From DOZZ01 sp963792655 (GTDB taxonomy: Bacteria; Acidobacteriota; Terriglobia; Bryobacterales; Bryobacteraceae), in assembly GCA_963792655.1 (NCBI GenBank), contig CAWBWU010000001.1:124001-188000 (forward strand): a stretch of DNA of 64,000 nt, read 5' to 3'. Shown one piece after another: positions 43,709 through 54,422 of the stretch (position 1 is the stretch's first letter; the number at the start of each line of letters is the position of its first letter). The notes below the pieces were generated by a model that searched no databases, had not been told where the DNA came from, and saw only the letters and a program-made list of their open reading frames with translations. Position numbers and translations under genes: made by a program.

Positions 43709-45025
43709 ATGACGCAAGCCGGCCGAAATACTCGATGCGCTTATCGCGCGCTCTCGCGGCGCTCGCTGCTCCGTGGAGTTGGCGTAGGTCTCGGCCTCCC
43801 GCTATTGAACGCCATGCTTCCGGCGCGGGGCCAGGCGCAAACCGTCGCGGTGCCGCGCCGCATGTTCGGCATCTGCAACAACCTCGGCCTGCTGCCCGGT
43901 GAGTTCTTCCCCACCGGCGCCGGCCGCGACTACACGCCATCGTCTTACCTGAAACTGCTGCAGGATTACAGGGACGACTTTACCGTCTTCTCCGGCGTCT
44001 CGCACCCCAACGTGGACGGCGGACATCCGGCCGACATCAGCTTCCTGACCGCTGCGCCACACCCGGCCAGCAGCTCGTTCCGCAACACAATATCGCTCGA
44101 CCAGTACATCGCGGAACGCATCGGCAGTCAGACACGCTTCCCGTCGCTCACGCTGGCGGTCAACACAGCGGGGCGTTCGCTCTCGTGGACTGGCAACGGC
44201 GTTGCCATTCCGCCGGAGCAGAGCGCCGCCGGTGTCTTCCGCCAGATGTTCATTCAGGGCAGCCCGAAGGAAGTGGAGGCCAAGATCGCGGAACTGGATA
44301 CGGGCCGGTCCATTCTCGATGCGGTTTCCGATCAGGTGCGTGATCTTCAGCGCAGCGTAGATGCGGCCGATCGCTCGCGGCTCGATCAGTACTTCACCAG
44401 TGTTCGCGAACTGGAGAACCGGCTGCAAGCCTCGAAAGGCTGGGAGCGAAAGCCCAAGCCGGTGGTGAAAGATCCAGAACCGGTAGACCCGTCAAACCCC
44501 GCGCAGTACATGGCGAAAGTCGCGACGATGTATAGCCTGGTGCGTCTTGCCTTCGAGACGGACTCGACGCGATCGGTCACGTTGATGCTCGACAGTGTCA
44601 GTACGCCCGTTGTTGAAATCAAAGGCGCCACCATCAGCGATGGCTATCACAACCTTTCGCACCACGGTAAGTCGGAAGCCAAGCTCGCCCAACTGCGCGT
44701 GATCGACTCGTACCATATGCGTTTGCTGGCCGATCTGTTCAAGAGTTTAAAGGGTGTTCAGGAAGGCGATGCGGCACTTCTCGATCGCACCATGGTTCTG
44801 TACGGCTCGAACCTGGGCGACGCCAACGCGCACTCCACCAGCAACATGCCGACGCTGCTTGCGGGCGGCGGTTTCAAGCACGCGGGCCACCTCGCGTTCG
44901 ATCGCACTCAAAACTACCCGCTGCCGAATCTGTTTGTGTCGATGCTGCACCGCATGGGAATCGAGACAGACAAGTTCGCTTCGTCGACGGGCACTATGTC
45001 CGGTCTTGAGTTAAGCAAAGGATGA
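43709..45025 (+). CDS. DUF1552 domain-containing protein, Tat-exported
   Basis: A 438-aa protein from ATG 43709 with a good AGAGGA ribosome site. The N-terminus has a Tat signal ('SRRSLLRGVGVGLGLPLLNA'). The body carries the DUF1552 pattern: 'RRMFGICNNLGLLPGEFFP', 'FSGVSHPNVDGGHPADISFL', 'LSHHGKSEAKLAQLRVID' and 'VLYGSNLGDANAHSTSNMP', which resembles the alkaline-phosphatase/sulfatase-like fold of DUF1501 relatives. It is always found with DUF1592 partners. The biochemical role is unknown. The stop overlaps the next start (ATGA). Confidence 0.93.
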   Translation: MTQAGRNTRCAYRALSRRSLLRGVGVGLGLPLLNAMLPARGQAQTVAVPRRMFGICNNLGLLPGEFFPTGAGRDYTPSSYLKLLQDYRDDFTVFSGVSHPNVDGGHPADISFLTAAPHPASSSFRNTISLDQYIAERIGSQTRFPSLTLAVNTAGRSLSWTGNGVAIPPEQSAAGVFRQMFIQGSPKEVEAKIAELDTGRSILDAVSDQVRDLQRSVDAADRSRLDQYFTSVRELENRLQASKGWERKPKPVVKDPEPVDPSNPAQYMAKVATMYSLVRLAFETDSTRSVTLMLDSVSTPVVEIKGATISDGYHNLSHHGKSEAKLAQLRVIDSYHMRLLADLFKSLKGVQEGDAALLDRTMVLYGSNLGDANAHSTSNMPTLLAGGGFKHAGHLAFDRTQNYPLPNLFVSMLHRMGIETDKFASSTGTMSGLELSKG

Positions 45026-45568
45026 TTCGGGTCGCGTTCAGCCTGCTGCTCGCCATCGGCTACGCTGCGCGCAGCAGAGCAGGTCGTTGTGGATTTCGAA
45101 CAAGCCGTGCCCCTGCTGCCGGATACGAAGGCGAACCGCGTTCCGCGTTGGGAAGAAAAGGGCGTTGTGTTCACGCTTGCCCACCAGCCTCAGAAGTCGA
45201 AGTCGGAGGGGATGCTGATGTTCTTCACACACCTCGCTTCGGGCCACAAGGGCATCCTTTGCGCGATGGCCACCGAACCCATTCCGGTGCGCGCGACGTT
45301 CCCCAAACCGGTCTCTTCGGCGACACTCGCGCTATGGGGATCGACCGCTACGCCTGCTGTGCTTGAAGCATTCGATGCCGAGGGCAAGCGAGTGGATCGC
45401 GCGCTTCTCGAATCGACGCCGAGCCGCAAATCACCGGGCGATCCGGTGCCCATCTTTACTCTGACCGTGAATGCGCCGCACATTGCGTACGTCGAGTTCT
45501 CCGGCCCGCGCGAGGGCGAATACCTGGTTGCGGACGAAGTGCGCTTCACACCCATCAAAGCGCAGTAA
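45022..45568 (+). pseudogene. Secreted hypothetical protein in the DUF1592/DUF1552 operon, one frameshift
   Basis: ATG 45022 overlaps the DUF1552 stop and starts a signal peptide ('MIRVAFSLLLAIGYAAR'). At about 45070-45075 one extra base shifts the frame. The next frame continues to 45568 with 'EQVVVDFEQAVPLLPD', 'KSEGMLMFFTHLASGHKGI' and 'IAYVEFSGPREGEYLVADEV', a beta-sandwich-like pattern. Removing one base gives 181 aa. I do not recognise the family; the operon position suggests a third component of the DUF1592/DUF1552 set. Confidence 0.65.
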
Positions 45569-45576
45569 CTGGCTAA

Positions 45577-46263
45577 CTACTTTGCTGGCGTCGTAATCGT
45601 CAGGTTCTTCAGCGGCTTGTCGTTCGAATCGAGAAAACGCGCGCAGAAGTCCGTCGCGCCGCCGCCGTTAACGATCACGGCGCGAAGCACGTTACGGCCT
45701 TTGTTCAGCGTGAGGCGTTTCGAAACTCCATCGTCGATAACCGTCTGGCGGTCGCCGAATAGCGAAGCCACTTCTTTGCCGTTGAGCCACCACACGGACG
45801 CCGCGTTGGACCCGATCGCGAGACGCACGTTCTGCACTTCTACGGGCGAGTTGACGACCGTGACGGCCCAGAAGAGCACGTCTGACGTCGGCTTCCCGAG
45901 CGCGTTCGCGAAGTGATACAGATTCACGTTGTAGTTCCTGGTATCCAATGCGTGCCAGTTCAGTTCGGAGCCGTTGACGGTCACTTTGTCACCGTCCTGC
46001 GGCATCACGTTGAACTGATCGGGGAAGTACTCTTTCTTCAACATGCCGCGCACGGCGCTTTCGGTGAGACCGGTAACCGGGATCGGCTCCAGGATCAGCC
46101 AGCGCGGGATGAAACCTTCGGCATCCGGTGACTTGTGCGCTGTCGCGACCTTGATGAGCGTCGGCCACGTGACAGGCGCGTTTGCGCCCGATGCGTACGT
46201 CACAATCAATGCGGCGCCGGCCACGGCGAGCAGCGATGCGCTGTAACTTCGGAGTCGGGTCAT
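45577..46263 (-). CDS. Secreted beta-sandwich protein of the polysaccharide locus, hypothetical
   Basis: A 228-aa protein from ATG 46263, whose ATG overlaps the stop of the GH43 gene (ATGA). An N-terminal signal segment ('SYSASLLAVAGAALIVTYAS') is followed by 'RWLILEPIPVTGLTESAVRG' and 'WHALDTRNYNVNLYHFANAL'. A beta-rich C-terminal half ('VQNVRLAIGSNAASVWWLNG', 'GRNVLRAVIVNGGGATDFCA') resembles the accessory sandwich modules that often accompany esterases and glycosidases. No catalytic motif is visible. It probably binds carbohydrate or supports the upstream enzymes. Confidence 0.7.
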   Translation of the reverse strand: MTRLRSYSASLLAVAGAALIVTYASGANAPVTWPTLIKVATAHKSPDAEGFIPRWLILEPIPVTGLTESAVRGMLKKEYFPDQFNVMPQDGDKVTVNGSELNWHALDTRNYNVNLYHFANALGKPTSDVLFWAVTVVNSPVEVQNVRLAIGSNAASVWWLNGKEVASLFGDRQTVIDDGVSKRLTLNKGRNVLRAVIVNGGGATDFCARFLDSNDKPLKNLTITTPAK

Positions 46264-47759
46264 GGAGTTTTGATCAACCAGCGCTGACGGTCGTTCGCTT
46301 CGTTCACTTTCTCGAGAGATGCCGAACTGGCGCCGACTGCCGACAGACTCATCTCCGACGATGACTTTGACGTGATCCGCCACGTGCCGTCCGCGAGTTG
46401 ATCGATGCGCCAGAGCTGCTCGGGAGCGCCGGTAAAAGATGGGCGCACGCTCAATTCGTTGTCCGGCGTGGCGGTCAATGTGCGGTCCGTGCCGGCGACG
46501 CTAATCCGAAAGTAGGGTGAGCCCATGTAGCCACCGGCGTCGGGCGCTGCCGTGATCGACCACTTCTGTTGCGCCTGGAGCAGATAGTTCGCCATACGCA
46601 CATCGGCATCTCCGGCCGGCCAGTTGTTCGCTACCTGCGCGGCTTCCTGAGACGCGATGGGCGAACCGGTACCGGCGAACATTCCGCCGCCCTGCCCGGG
46701 ACCACCCGGACCACCGGGAGGCCGTGGCGCGTTGGCTCCGGGGGCCGACCCGGGCCGCCTGGACCACCAGGGCCGCGAACCCGCCGCCCGCCGACAGGTG
46801 TGCCTTCGACCGCTAATTCCAGCGCCGTACCGGTGCGGGCGGACTCAATTTCGTACGTACCGGGTTTCAGGTTCTCGCCTGCCACTGGCCATCCATCACG
46901 CCACTGCAGCGGAAGAATGTCGAGCACGCTCGCGCCGCCGCGATCAAGATCCGCTTCCCAGTGCAGCGAGAACTTCTGCAGACCATCGCCCAGATCGATC
47001 AGCCCGAAGTGACCAGGCCCCACGGCGCGCCCGCCGGAGCCGATCAGCAACTTGCCGCCGCCCTCGATCATGTCGATGCCTTCCGCATCAATGAAAGGCC
47101 CCGTGACCTTCCGCGACCGGCCGACGCGAATGTTGTAGCCCGAGTCCGTTCCGCGGCAGCAACTACCGTGCGTCGCGAGCAGGTAATACCAGCCGTTGTG
47201 AAAAATCATGTCGGACGCTTCGCAGTTGATAGCGAGATTACGCGGCGGCACATTCGGGTTGAGACGTTTGCCGGTTTTGGGGTCGAGTTCAACCAGACGG
47301 ATATAGCCGAAGTAAGAACCGTAAACGAGCCACAGCCGTCCATCGTTTGGATCGCGGAAAATTCCGGGATCGATCGCGTTCGAATCTTCTTTGCCGTCGG
47401 AGGACGCGACCACAACGGAGTCGGTGAACTTGTAATCAGGCGAAGCCGGATCGAGCGACTTAGTCGAGATCATGTGAACCTCGGCCCGGGGCTGCGCGCC
47501 GACGTTCCTTGCCGTGTACACGTAGTAGCGGTCGCCCAGGTGGATCACATCGGGCGCCAGTTCTCTGCAGAGGCAGAGGCGTGCTCGCCCGCCACGTCCA
47601 GCCGTCATCCGACACGAGCGCAGTGCCGCCGGTGCCGTACACATAGTATTTGTTGTCGCACTTGATGATCGTCGACGGATCGTGAATGCCGACCTTACCG
47701 TCCAACGCGATCGCCGGAGAAACCAGCGCGAAGAGTGCGAGAACCGGAACCAGTTTCAT
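46260..47759 (-). pseudogene. GH43 arabinanase-like enzyme with ricin-type lectin tail, two frameshifts
   Basis: ATG 47759 starts a signal peptide ('MKLVPVLALFALVSPAIA') and the GH43 entry 'IHDPSTIIKCDNKYYVYGTG', with the catalytic-base Asp in 'HDPS'. A single extra base at about 47565 shifts the frame. The next frame carries 'APDVIHLGDRYYVYTA', 'NAIDPGIFRDPNDGRLWLVY', 'INCEASDMIFHNGWYYLLA' with the catalytic Glu and 'GIDMIEGGGKLLIGSGG'. A one-base loss at about 46750, in a Gly/Pro-rich linker, shifts it again. The rest has 'QAQQKWSI', 'EQLWRID' and 'RQRWLI', the QxW repeats of a CBM13 beta-trefoil. Corrected length is 499 aa. Likely target: arabinan side chains. Confidence 0.85.
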
Positions 47760-47764
47760 GCGCC

Positions 47765-48913
47765 TTAGTTCTGGAACAGCAGCGGAGCGTACTTCGAAAG
47801 ATAAGTCTGCCAGTTCGGCCAACTGTGGCCCAGGCCAGACGAATAGAACGTGTGTTTGACTTCGCGCTGGGTCAGTAGCTGGTCCATCCCTTTCACTGCA
47901 GGGTAGAGGCCATCTTCCGTGCCGCATCCGAACCACAACACCTTCAATCGCTTGTTGAGCATGGCGGGGTCGGCCTTCTCCCATTCAGCGCGGTTGCCCG
48001 GACCACTAAACGCACCGATGTACGCAAACTGATCAAGGTTGTGCAGACCGACGGACCATGACTGCATCGCGCCCATCGAGAGACCCGCGATGGCACGATG
48101 ATCGCGATCGTTCAGCGTTCTGTACTTCTTCTCGACTTCGGGTTTGATCGCCGTCAGAAGTTCCTTTTCGATCGTCTGCAGATCACCCTGACCCGCGCCT
48201 GCAGCCCGGTCCGGTTTAATCTCGCGCGGCACGTGTCCATAGGGCATGACGACGATCATGGGCTTCGCTTTGCCGTCTGCAATCAGGTTGTCGAGGATGA
48301 CGTTCGCATGGCCAGTCCAAAGCCACGATGATTCGATCTGCCCGTTGCCATGCAGCAGATAAAGCACGGGATATTTCTGCGTGTTGTTCTCGTAGCCCGG
48401 CGGAGTATAAACGTAGAACATGCGCGGCGTGTTCATGTTCTTCGAATCGTAGAAGTCGATGTGCACCGAGCCGTGAGGCACCGGGCGCTCTTCGTAGACG
48501 GCTTTTTCGGGCCCCGGCACGATGAACATGCTGGTGTCGCCCCAGCGCCGTACTTCCAGATTCGGGTTAGCCGGGTCAGGCATGCGCATGCCGCCATCGA
48601 TCGCGAAACCGTAAGTGTAGAAGCCGGGAGGCATGGGTCCGATGGTGGTGCTCCACACGCCTTTGTCATCTTTCTCGAGCGCCACAGGTTTCTTCGTGAA
48701 TTCGAGAATGCCCGGCGAACCCATCAGAATTACTTCCGACGCCTTGGGCTCGAACAGACGGAACGTTACCGTGCGGTCCGGGTGGATCTCAGGCGAAACC
48801 GGAACGTTGTTGGTGTCTTCGTAATAAGGAGCCGGTGCACGCTGCGCAACGGCAGGAAGGCAGACGCTAAGCAGGGAAAGCAGTGTGATGTAGGTGGAGA
48901 TGGATCGGGCCAT
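47765..48913 (-). CDS. Secreted esterase, CE1/EsterD-like, with N-terminal E-set domain
   Basis: A 382-aa exported hydrolase. Signal peptide 'ISTYITLLSLLSVCLPAVA', an immunoglobulin-like E-set/CBM48-type domain (about residues 40-130, 'RTVTFRLFEPKASEVILMG'), then an alpha/beta hydrolase with 'MFYVYTPPGYENNTQKYPVL', 'YLLHGNGQIESSW', the nucleophile in 'IAGLSMGAMQSW', an acid residue near 'GCGTEDGLY' and the His in 'SSGLGHSWPNWQTYL'. This is the arrangement of feruloyl and acetylxylan esterases. It is first in the operon with GH43 and the beta-sandwich protein. Another copy of the same family lies at 56.8-58.0 kb. Confidence 0.9.
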   Translation of the reverse strand: MARSISTYITLLSLLSVCLPAVAQRAPAPYYEDTNNVPVSPEIHPDRTVTFRLFEPKASEVILMGSPGILEFTKKPVALEKDDKGVWSTTIGPMPPGFYTYGFAIDGGMRMPDPANPNLEVRRWGDTSMFIVPGPEKAVYEERPVPHGSVHIDFYDSKNMNTPRMFYVYTPPGYENNTQKYPVLYLLHGNGQIESSWLWTGHANVILDNLIADGKAKPMIVVMPYGHVPREIKPDRAAGAGQGDLQTIEKELLTAIKPEVEKKYRTLNDRDHRAIAGLSMGAMQSWSVGLHNLDQFAYIGAFSGPGNRAEWEKADPAMLNKRLKVLWFGCGTEDGLYPAVKGMDQLLTQREVKHTFYSSGLGHSWPNWQTYLSKYAPLLFQN

Positions 48914-48984
48914 ATTCCTCGCGAAAAACGCAAGCGTGATTAATTGCGATTGCTTTTTCGTTCTGAAACACTATCACAGTCTCT

Positions 48985-51492
48985 ATGATTGCCGAATCCG
49001 CTGGCGGTATCCTGCGCCCATTTCTCTCCCGTGCTTGCATCACGTTGCTGCTCCCGCTGCTGTGCTCCGCCGAGAGTCCCAATCTCACGCTTTGGTATCA
49101 ACATGCCGCGCCGGTCTGGACCGAGGCCCTGCCGATCGGCAACGGGCGTCTGGGCGCCATGGTGTTCGGCGGCGCCAATCGCGGCAGCAACAATGGCGAT
49201 CAGCAGGACGTTCGTCGCAACGCCGATATCAAAGACGGCAAGCAGACGCGTCCGCAAGACGAGCACCTGCAACTGAACGAGAGCACCGTCTGGCAAGGCT
49301 CGCGCAATGACAAGTTGAACCCCGGCGCGCTCGACGGCTTCCACAAAGTGCGCAGCCTGCTGCTCGAGTCGAAAGGCACGGACGGCGCGAAGATCGCCGA
49401 AGCCGAGCGCATCGCCGGCCAAACGATGATCTCGAAGCCTGCAGGTATGCCGGGGTATTCGACCTTGGGAGATCTGTATGTTCGATCGACCGGTGAAGCC
49501 GAAGTCAGCGGCTACCGGCGTGAACTGAACCTCGATACCGGTGTCGCCAGTGTCACTTACACCGCTGACGGCGTTCAGTTCCGGCGTGAAGCGTTTGCCT
49601 CGGCGCCCGATCGCGTCATGGTGCTTCACCTGAGCGCGAGCAAGCCAGGCGCTTTGACTTTCAGTGTTGGGATGGACCGGCCGTCTGACTTCGACGTGAA
49701 GGTCCTGAGCGATCACGATCTCGCGTTGACCCAAGGTCCCGCGCATGCCGAACAGACCCGGTTCCAGGCGCAGGTGCGTGTTCTCGCGCAGGGCGGTAGC
49801 GTGACGCGTGATGAGAAGGCGATCAACGTCAAGGGTGCGGATGAAGTGACGCTGCTGATCGCCGCCGCTACTGATTTTCGCGGCGATGTGCCCGCACAGC
49901 AGTGCACTGCGGCGCTCGATGCAGCAGCGAAGAAGCCCTACCAGGCTCTGCGCACGCCGCCGTTGAAGACGAACAGCGCTTGATGCATCGCGTTCAGTTC
50001 CGCCTCGGATCGGGCGACGATCCGATGGCCTCGGTCCCGACCGACGAACGCCTGAAACGCGTTTCGGCGGGCGCAACCGATCTTGGTTTACAGGCACTCT
50101 ACTTTCAGTACGCGCGGTATCTGCTCACAGGATCAAGCCGGCCAGGCGGGCTTCCGGCGAACCTGCAGGGACTCTGGGCAGGTGGCATCAGCAACCCCTG
50201 GGGATCGAAGTGGACCATCAACGTCAACACCGAGATGAACTACTGGATCGCCGAGCCTGCCAACCTGGGCGAACTCGAGATTCCGCTGTTGGACCTGATC
50301 GACATGATCCGAAAACCCGGCACCGGGACCGGCGTCGAAGTCGCGCGCAAATACTATGGTGCGAGCGGTTTCGTGATCCACCACAACACCGACATCTGGG
50401 GTGATGCGCATCCGATCGACGGCGTACCCTACGGCATCTGGCCGATGGGCGGTGCGTGGCTCACGCTCCACGCGTGGGACCACTACGCGTTTTCGGGTGA
50501 CCGCAAATTTCTGCGTGACCGCGCATGGCCGCTGCTGCGCGAGAACGCAGCCTTCTTTCTGGACTACCTGACCGATGACGGTGCGGGCCACCTGGTCACC
50601 GGTCCTTCGCTTTCGCCCGAAAACCGCTACAAGCTGCCGGACGGAACTGCGCACTCGCTCACCCTCGCGCCAACCATGGACATCGAGATTCTGCGCGAGT
50701 TGTTCCAGCGCACCATTCAGGCGAGCGAAGTGTTGAATGTCGACGCAGCGATGCGCGCGCGGGTGAAGACGGCGCTCGACAAGCTGCCCAAGCTGCAGGT
50801 CGGCAAGAACGGCAATCTGCAAGAGTGGCTTTGGGACTATGACGAGGCCGAGCCCGGCCATCGCCACATCTCGCACTTGTGGGGGCTGTTTCCAGGCAAC
50901 CAGATTTCGATGCAACAGACGCCGGAACTCGCCAAGGCCGCCAGAACTACTCTTGATCGCCGGCTTGCTGCCGGTGGTGGACAGACCGGCTGGTCACGCG
51001 CGTGGGTGGTGAATTATTGGGCGCACCTCGGCGAAGGTGAGCAGGCTTATGACAGCATGAACGTGCTGTTCCGCCAGTCGACCTTTCCAAATCTGATGGA
51101 CACGCACCCGCCGGGTGTCTTCCAGATTGACGGTAACCTGGGCGGCGCCAACGGAATGCTCGAGACTCTCGTGCAATCGCGCTGGTTTCCGGATCATGCT
51201 GAGGTCGATCTTGCTGCCCGCGCTCCCGAGCGCATGGAAGAGCGGTGCTGTCTCCGGCATTCGCGTTCGCGGCGGCGCCGAGATTGGAATGCAGTGGGAT
51301 GATGGCGCGCTTCATTCCGCCCGATGGCAGGCAGTGCAGGACATGCCCTTTCAGGTTCACGTGCCCGCTGGGCAGCGCCTCACTCACCTTACTGCCAACG
51401 GAAAGACGCAAAGCACGCCGGCCGCAACGAATGGAACGTTCCGCCTGAACGCCCGCAAGGGCGTAACGTACGAACTAACTTTCGAAAAGTAG
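48985..51492 (+). pseudogene. GH95 alpha-L-fucosidase-like enzyme, two frameshifts
   Basis: Secreted enzyme that would release alpha-1,2-linked L-fucose (or L-galactose) from plant glycans. ATG 48985 gives a signal peptide and the GH95 N-terminal domain ('WTEALPIGNGRLGAMVFGG', 'LQLNESTVWQGSRNDKLNP', 'GYSTLGDLYV'). One base is missing at about 49952. The next frame contains the catalytic (alpha/alpha)6 barrel: 'GGLPANLQGLWAGGISNPWG', 'WTINVNTEMNYWIAEPANLG', 'HHNTDIWGDAHP', 'GPSLSPENRY' and 'HRHISHLWGLFPGNQIS'. An extra T at about 51211 shifts to the frame ending 'LLPALPSAWKSGAVSGIRVR' to 51492. Corrected length is 835 aa, normal for GH95. It is followed by the MFS gene. Confidence 0.88.
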
Positions 51493-51502
51493 GATTGTCA
51501 AA

Positions 51503-52801
51503 ATGAGCGCGCCCATCATGCCACCCGCCGCTTCCGAATCACCGCGCACAAAAGTTCGCGGGCTCCGCTGGTGGATGATCTCGCTGATCATGCTCGGCGC
51601 CGTGCTTAATTACCTGACGCGGTCCACCTTATCCGTCGCCGCGCCGACACTTCTGAAGGAACTTAAGATCGGGCCGCAGGAGTACTCGTGGATCAACGGC
51701 ACCTTCCAGGGCATGCTGATGCTGCAGCCTGCGTGCGGATACGTGCTGGACATGCTTGGCCTGAAGATTGGATTCGCGATCTTCGCCACGGTGTGGTCGC
51801 TGGTGAACATGTCGCACGCGCTCGCGCACAGCTGGCAGGCGTTCGCCGGCTTGCGCGCGGCCCTCGGTTTGGCTGAGGGCTCGGCGAATCCAGCTGGCAT
51901 GAAGGCCACGTCGGAGTGGTTCCCGGCGAAAGAGCGCGGGCTCGCGGGCGGCGTCTACAACATCGGCGCTTCGGTGGGTTCGATGCTGGCGCCACCACTC
52001 GTCGCGTGGGCGATTCTTTTTTACAACTGGCAGTTCGCATTCGTGATCACCGGCTCGCTCGGGCTGCTCTGGGTCGCGTTGTGGTTGTTCTTCTATCAAA
52101 GCCCGGCGCGCCACCCGAGGCTGAGCGCGCAGGAACGCGATTACATCATCGGCGGGCAGGAAGCGTCACTCGCGGCTGATGTAAAGCCCTCCATTGCCAG
52201 GATCGCCCGGCGCCGCAACTTCTGGGGCATTGCGCTGCCGCGCTTTCTCGCGGACCCGACGTGGGGCACGCTCACCGTGTGGCTCCCGCTTTATCTCTCG
52301 AGCGTTCGCCACATGGACATCAAACATATTGCGTTGACCGCGTGGCTGCCCTTCCTTGCGGCAGATATCGGCTGCGTCTTTGGCGGCTTTCTCAGCCAGC
52401 AGTTTCAGAAGCGCGGGCTCACTCTCATCAACTCACGCCGCGCGACGTTTACTTTCGGTGCGCTCATCATGACCGCCGTCGCATTCGTCGGTGCAGTCGA
52501 TAGTCCGTACAGCGCGCTCGCGCTGCTCTGCGTTGCCGGGTTTGCGCACCAGACACTCTCGGTCACTGTCATCACCATGTCGAGCGACTTGTTCCCGCGC
52601 AGTGAAGTCGCCACCGTCGCAGGGATGGCCGGGTTCTTCGGCAACTTCGGCCTGCTGCTGTTTTCGCTGGCGATCGGCGGACTCGTGACCACCGTCGGCT
52701 ACTCGCCGTTTTTCGTCGTCCTCGGCGGTCTCGATGTGCTCGGTGCCATTATTCTCTGGACCGTCGTACGCGATCCCGCTCTCGCGGAACGCAATGCCTG
52801 A
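51503..52801 (+). CDS. MFS transporter, anion:cation symporter family (hexuronate/sugar-acid type)
   Basis: A 432-aa twelve-helix permease. Helix 1 'MISLIMLGAVLNYLTRSTLS' with 'NYLTRS' and the loop 'GLAEGSANPAGMKATSEWFP' plus 'KERGLAGGVYNIGASVGSML' are typical of the ACS family (ExuT, GudP, DgoT). These import glucuronate, galacturonate, galactonate or glucarate with protons. With the neighbouring xylosidase and enolase-family genes, a uronate or aldonate substrate is likely but unproven. It starts 10 bp after the GH95 gene and overlaps the following GH43 gene by 8 bp. Confidence 0.9.
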   Translation: MSAPIMPPAASESPRTKVRGLRWWMISLIMLGAVLNYLTRSTLSVAAPTLLKELKIGPQEYSWINGTFQGMLMLQPACGYVLDMLGLKIGFAIFATVWSLVNMSHALAHSWQAFAGLRAALGLAEGSANPAGMKATSEWFPAKERGLAGGVYNIGASVGSMLAPPLVAWAILFYNWQFAFVITGSLGLLWVALWLFFYQSPARHPRLSAQERDYIIGGQEASLAADVKPSIARIARRRNFWGIALPRFLADPTWGTLTVWLPLYLSSVRHMDIKHIALTAWLPFLAADIGCVFGGFLSQQFQKRGLTLINSRRATFTFGALIMTAVAFVGAVDSPYSALALLCVAGFAHQTLSVTVITMSSDLFPRSEVATVAGMAGFFGNFGLLLFSLAIGGLVTTVGYSPFFVVLGGLDVLGAIILWTVVRDPALAERNA

Positions 52802-54407
52802 AATCAGAAACCCGATTCTGCCGGGCTTCAATCCGGACCCGTCGATCATTCGTGTTGGCGACGACTACTACATCGCGACGTCTACATTCGAGTGGTTCCC
52901 CGGCGTGCAGATTCACCACTCTCGCGATCTGGTGCATTGGCGTCTGTTGACGCGGCCGCTGCGGCGCGCATCGCAACTGAACATGCTGGGCGATCCGGAT
53001 TCCTGTGGAGTCTGGGCGCCGTGCCTGACCTATGCCGACGGGCTCTTCTGGCTTGTTTACACGGACGTGAAGCGTTACGGCAGAACGTCACAAGCGGGCG
53101 CGTCCGGGGCCTCGCTGCGGGACTTTCACAATTACGTCGTCACGGCGCCGCAGATCGACGGCGAATGGTCAGACCCGGTGTACTTGAACGCGAGCGGCTT
53201 CGATCCTTCTCTCTTTCACGATGATGATGGCCGCAAGTACGTTGCGCAGATGCTGTGGGATCACCGGCCCGGTCACAATCGCTTCCCGGGCATCATCCTG
53301 CAGGAATATTCCCCGGCAGAACGCAAGCTGACGGGCAAGCGCGAGCTGATCTTTCGCGGTACGGATATCGGCTTCACGGAAGGCCCGCACATCTACAAAC
53401 GCGACGGCTATTACTACCTGCTTACAGCGGAAGGTGGAACAGGCTGGGGCCATGCGGTCACGATGGCGCGCTCACGTAACCTTTGGGGCCCTTACGAACT
53501 GCATCCGGACAAGTACATCCTGACGTCGCGCGGCTTTCCGCAAGCCGAACTGCAGCGCGCAGGCCATGGCGATCTGGTCGAAACACAGCAAGGTGACACG
53601 TACCTGGTGCATCTCTGCGGACGTCCCTTGCCCGGCCGCGGACGTTGCACGCTGGGGCGCGAGACCGCGATCCAGAAGATGCACTGGAAGAGCGACGGCT
53701 GGCTTTATCACGAGAGCAACAGCGCCGCCCCGCGCATGACGGTTCCCGCACCGGCGCTCGCGGTGCAGGAATGGCCCGCAGCCGAGCCTCGCGTGCGATT
53801 TGATCAGCCCGCGCTGCCATCTGAGTTTCAATGGTTGCGCTCGCCCTTTCCCGATGAACTGTTCAGCCTGTCCGAACGCCCCGGGTGGCTGCGGCTCTAT
53901 GGACGCGACACGATCGGCAGTCTGTTTCGGCAATCTCTGGTAGCGCGCAGGCAGCAAGCGCACGTTTGCTCAATCGCCACACACATGGAGTTCGAGCCCG
54001 AGCACTTCCAGCAAATGGCCGGGCTGGTCTGTTACTACAACGCTTCGAAATTTCACTACCTGTATGTTTGCCGCGACGACGTGAATGGAAAGCATCTGCG
54101 CGTGATGTCTGCGCTTCCCGATCAGCCGTCAGCGGACGCGTTCACTGCGCCGATTAAAATCGAAAGTGAAGGCGCGCTCGAATTGCGCGCTGATATCCGC
54201 TTCGACGCGCTGCGGTTCGCATACCGGCATCCTGGCCAGGAATGGACCTGGCTGCCACAAACTTTCGACGCCAGCATCCTGTCGGACGAAGCAAGCGCGC
54301 CGGGTCTGCCGAACTTCACGGGCGCGTTCGCCGGCATGGCGTGTCAGGATGTATCCGGCTCAGCGAAGCCGGCAGACTTTCTCTGGTTCGACTATCGCGA
54401 AGAATAG
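52794..54407 (+). CDS. GH43 beta-xylosidase/alpha-arabinofuranosidase, intact
   Basis: A 537-aa enzyme of GH43. The general base Asp is in 'ILPGFNPDPSIIRVGDDYYI', the pKa modulator Asp in 'SGFDPSLFHDDDGRKYV' and the general acid Glu in 'DIGFTEGPHIYKRDGYYYLL'. The C-terminal GH43_C2 beta-sandwich is seen in 'MAGLVCYYNASKFHYLYVCR'. There is no signal peptide: the ATG at 52794, inside the end of the MFS gene, is followed at once by 'PEIRNPILPG'. A cytosolic enzyme that cuts imported oligosaccharides fits the MFS coupling. It is convergent with the enolase-family gene. Confidence 0.93.
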   Translation: MPEIRNPILPGFNPDPSIIRVGDDYYIATSTFEWFPGVQIHHSRDLVHWRLLTRPLRRASQLNMLGDPDSCGVWAPCLTYADGLFWLVYTDVKRYGRTSQAGASGASLRDFHNYVVTAPQIDGEWSDPVYLNASGFDPSLFHDDDGRKYVAQMLWDHRPGHNRFPGIILQEYSPAERKLTGKRELIFRGTDIGFTEGPHIYKRDGYYYLLTAEGGTGWGHAVTMARSRNLWGPYELHPDKYILTSRGFPQAELQRAGHGDLVETQQGDTYLVHLCGRPLPGRGRCTLGRETAIQKMHWKSDGWLYHESNSAAPRMTVPAPALAVQEWPAAEPRVRFDQPALPSEFQWLRSPFPDELFSLSERPGWLRLYGRDTIGSLFRQSLVARRQQAHVCSIATHMEFEPEHFQQMAGLVCYYNASKFHYLYVCRDDVNGKHLRVMSALPDQPSADAFTAPIKIESEGALELRADIRFDALRFAYRHPGQEWTWLPQTFDASILSDEASAPGLPNFTGAFAGMACQDVSGSAKPADFLWFDYREE

Positions 54408-54422
54408 CTTTACCGTTGCCGC